From the NCBI GenBank assembly GCA_030145005.1, contig JAQYWJ010000110.1, forward strand, positions 1-7,049: DNA of 7,049 bases, in the 5' to 3' direction. Under the pieces are notes generated by a model. It did not search any database and had not been told where the DNA came from. It saw only the letters and a program-made list of their open reading frames with translations. The position numbers were made by a program, and so were the translations under genes. This document shows positions 6,930-7,049 of this stretch, piece after piece; the first letter of the stretch is position 1; every line of letters starts with the position of its first letter. The DNA comes from Desulfobacter sp. (GTDB lineage: Bacteria > Desulfobacterota > Desulfobacteria > Desulfobacterales > Desulfobacteraceae).

Positions 6930-7043
6930 AGGATGCCATAAAAATCCTGCGCATGGCACCTTTGCCCGGGGCAGGCATCAAAAACGTAAGTCTCTGATGC
7001 TGGAATGTAGATATTACGCATATTTTCTACTTGGGACTCCCAA
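6930..7043. repeat. Cluster of short inverted repeats in the non-coding tail after mrpG
   Basis: The 143 bases after mrpG (6907-7049) hold no gene. Five small inverted repeats follow one another: TGCCAT 6934-6939 with ATGGCA 6953-6958; TGCCC 6963-6967 with GGGCA 6969-6973; GCATCA 6975-6980 with TGATGC 6995-7000; GTAGA 7007-7011 with TCTAC 7026-7030; and TTGGG 7031-7035 with CCCAA 7039-7043. Competing pairings also exist, such as AGGAT 6930-6934 with ATCCT 6944-6948 and GATGCC 6933-6938 with GGCATC 6974-6979. None is followed by a T run, so a classical intrinsic terminator is not seen. The density suggests a structured RNA end, a REP-like or miniature mobile repeat, or part of a longer element that continues past the window. 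Which of these applies cannot be told from here. Confidence 0.4.
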
Positions 7044-7049
7044 AACGAT

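Noticed and set aside
1..7049. CRISPR arrays, tRNA or rRNA genes, insertion sequences, defence genes
   Set aside because: I saw no regularly spaced direct repeats, no tRNA-like cloverleaf and no transposase or nuclease frames in the window.

Overview
The window carries a complete seven-gene mrp (mnh/sha/pha) operon, mrpABCDEFG, which encodes a multi-subunit monovalent cation/proton antiporter of the inner membrane. It is preceded by a PsiE-family membrane protein gene and the 3' part of a universal stress protein gene. All genes are on the + strand. The style fits a Gram-negative bacterium of middling GC content. I lean towards a marine or brackish anaerobe of the Desulfobacterota (Desulfobacteraceae-like), but this is an impression from gene content and protein flavour, not a demonstrated assignment.

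Layout. Positions 1-665 hold the end of a two-domain UspA-type protein whose start lies before the window. Positions 666-787 are a non-coding spacer with a small hairpin. Positions 788-1291 encode a four-helix PsiE-like protein with histidine-rich ends. A 66-base spacer (1292-1357) has no obvious terminator. mrpA (1358-3598) encodes the large fused antiporter subunit. mrpB, C, D, E, F and G follow without any gap to 6906, each overlapping its predecessor by 1 to 13 bases, so the operon is likely one translationally coupled transcript. The last 143 bases (6907-7049) contain no gene. They are crowded with short inverted repeats and lack a classical GC-stem-plus-T-run terminator.

How the genes work together. 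MrpA and MrpD are the two proton-channel-like subunits related to complex I NuoL/M/N. MrpC is NuoK-like. MrpB, E, F and G are small membrane subunits needed for assembly and cation transport. The complex normally uses proton re-entry to expel Na+ (in some systems Li+ or K+), giving salt and alkali tolerance and pH homeostasis. MrpA carries the fused C-terminal MbhD/MbhE-type region, and MrpB is a separate gene, so this is the full seven-subunit form. The Usp and PsiE genes just upstream suggest a stress-related membrane locus, but a functional link is inference only.

Overall this is mostly a conventional locus. The points worth a second look are the structured 3' non-coding tail, an 11-base sequence shared between the two longer non-coding stretches that flank psiE-mrp, the short N-terminus and unclear start of MrpA, the degenerate first Usp domain, and the psiE-mrp linkage.
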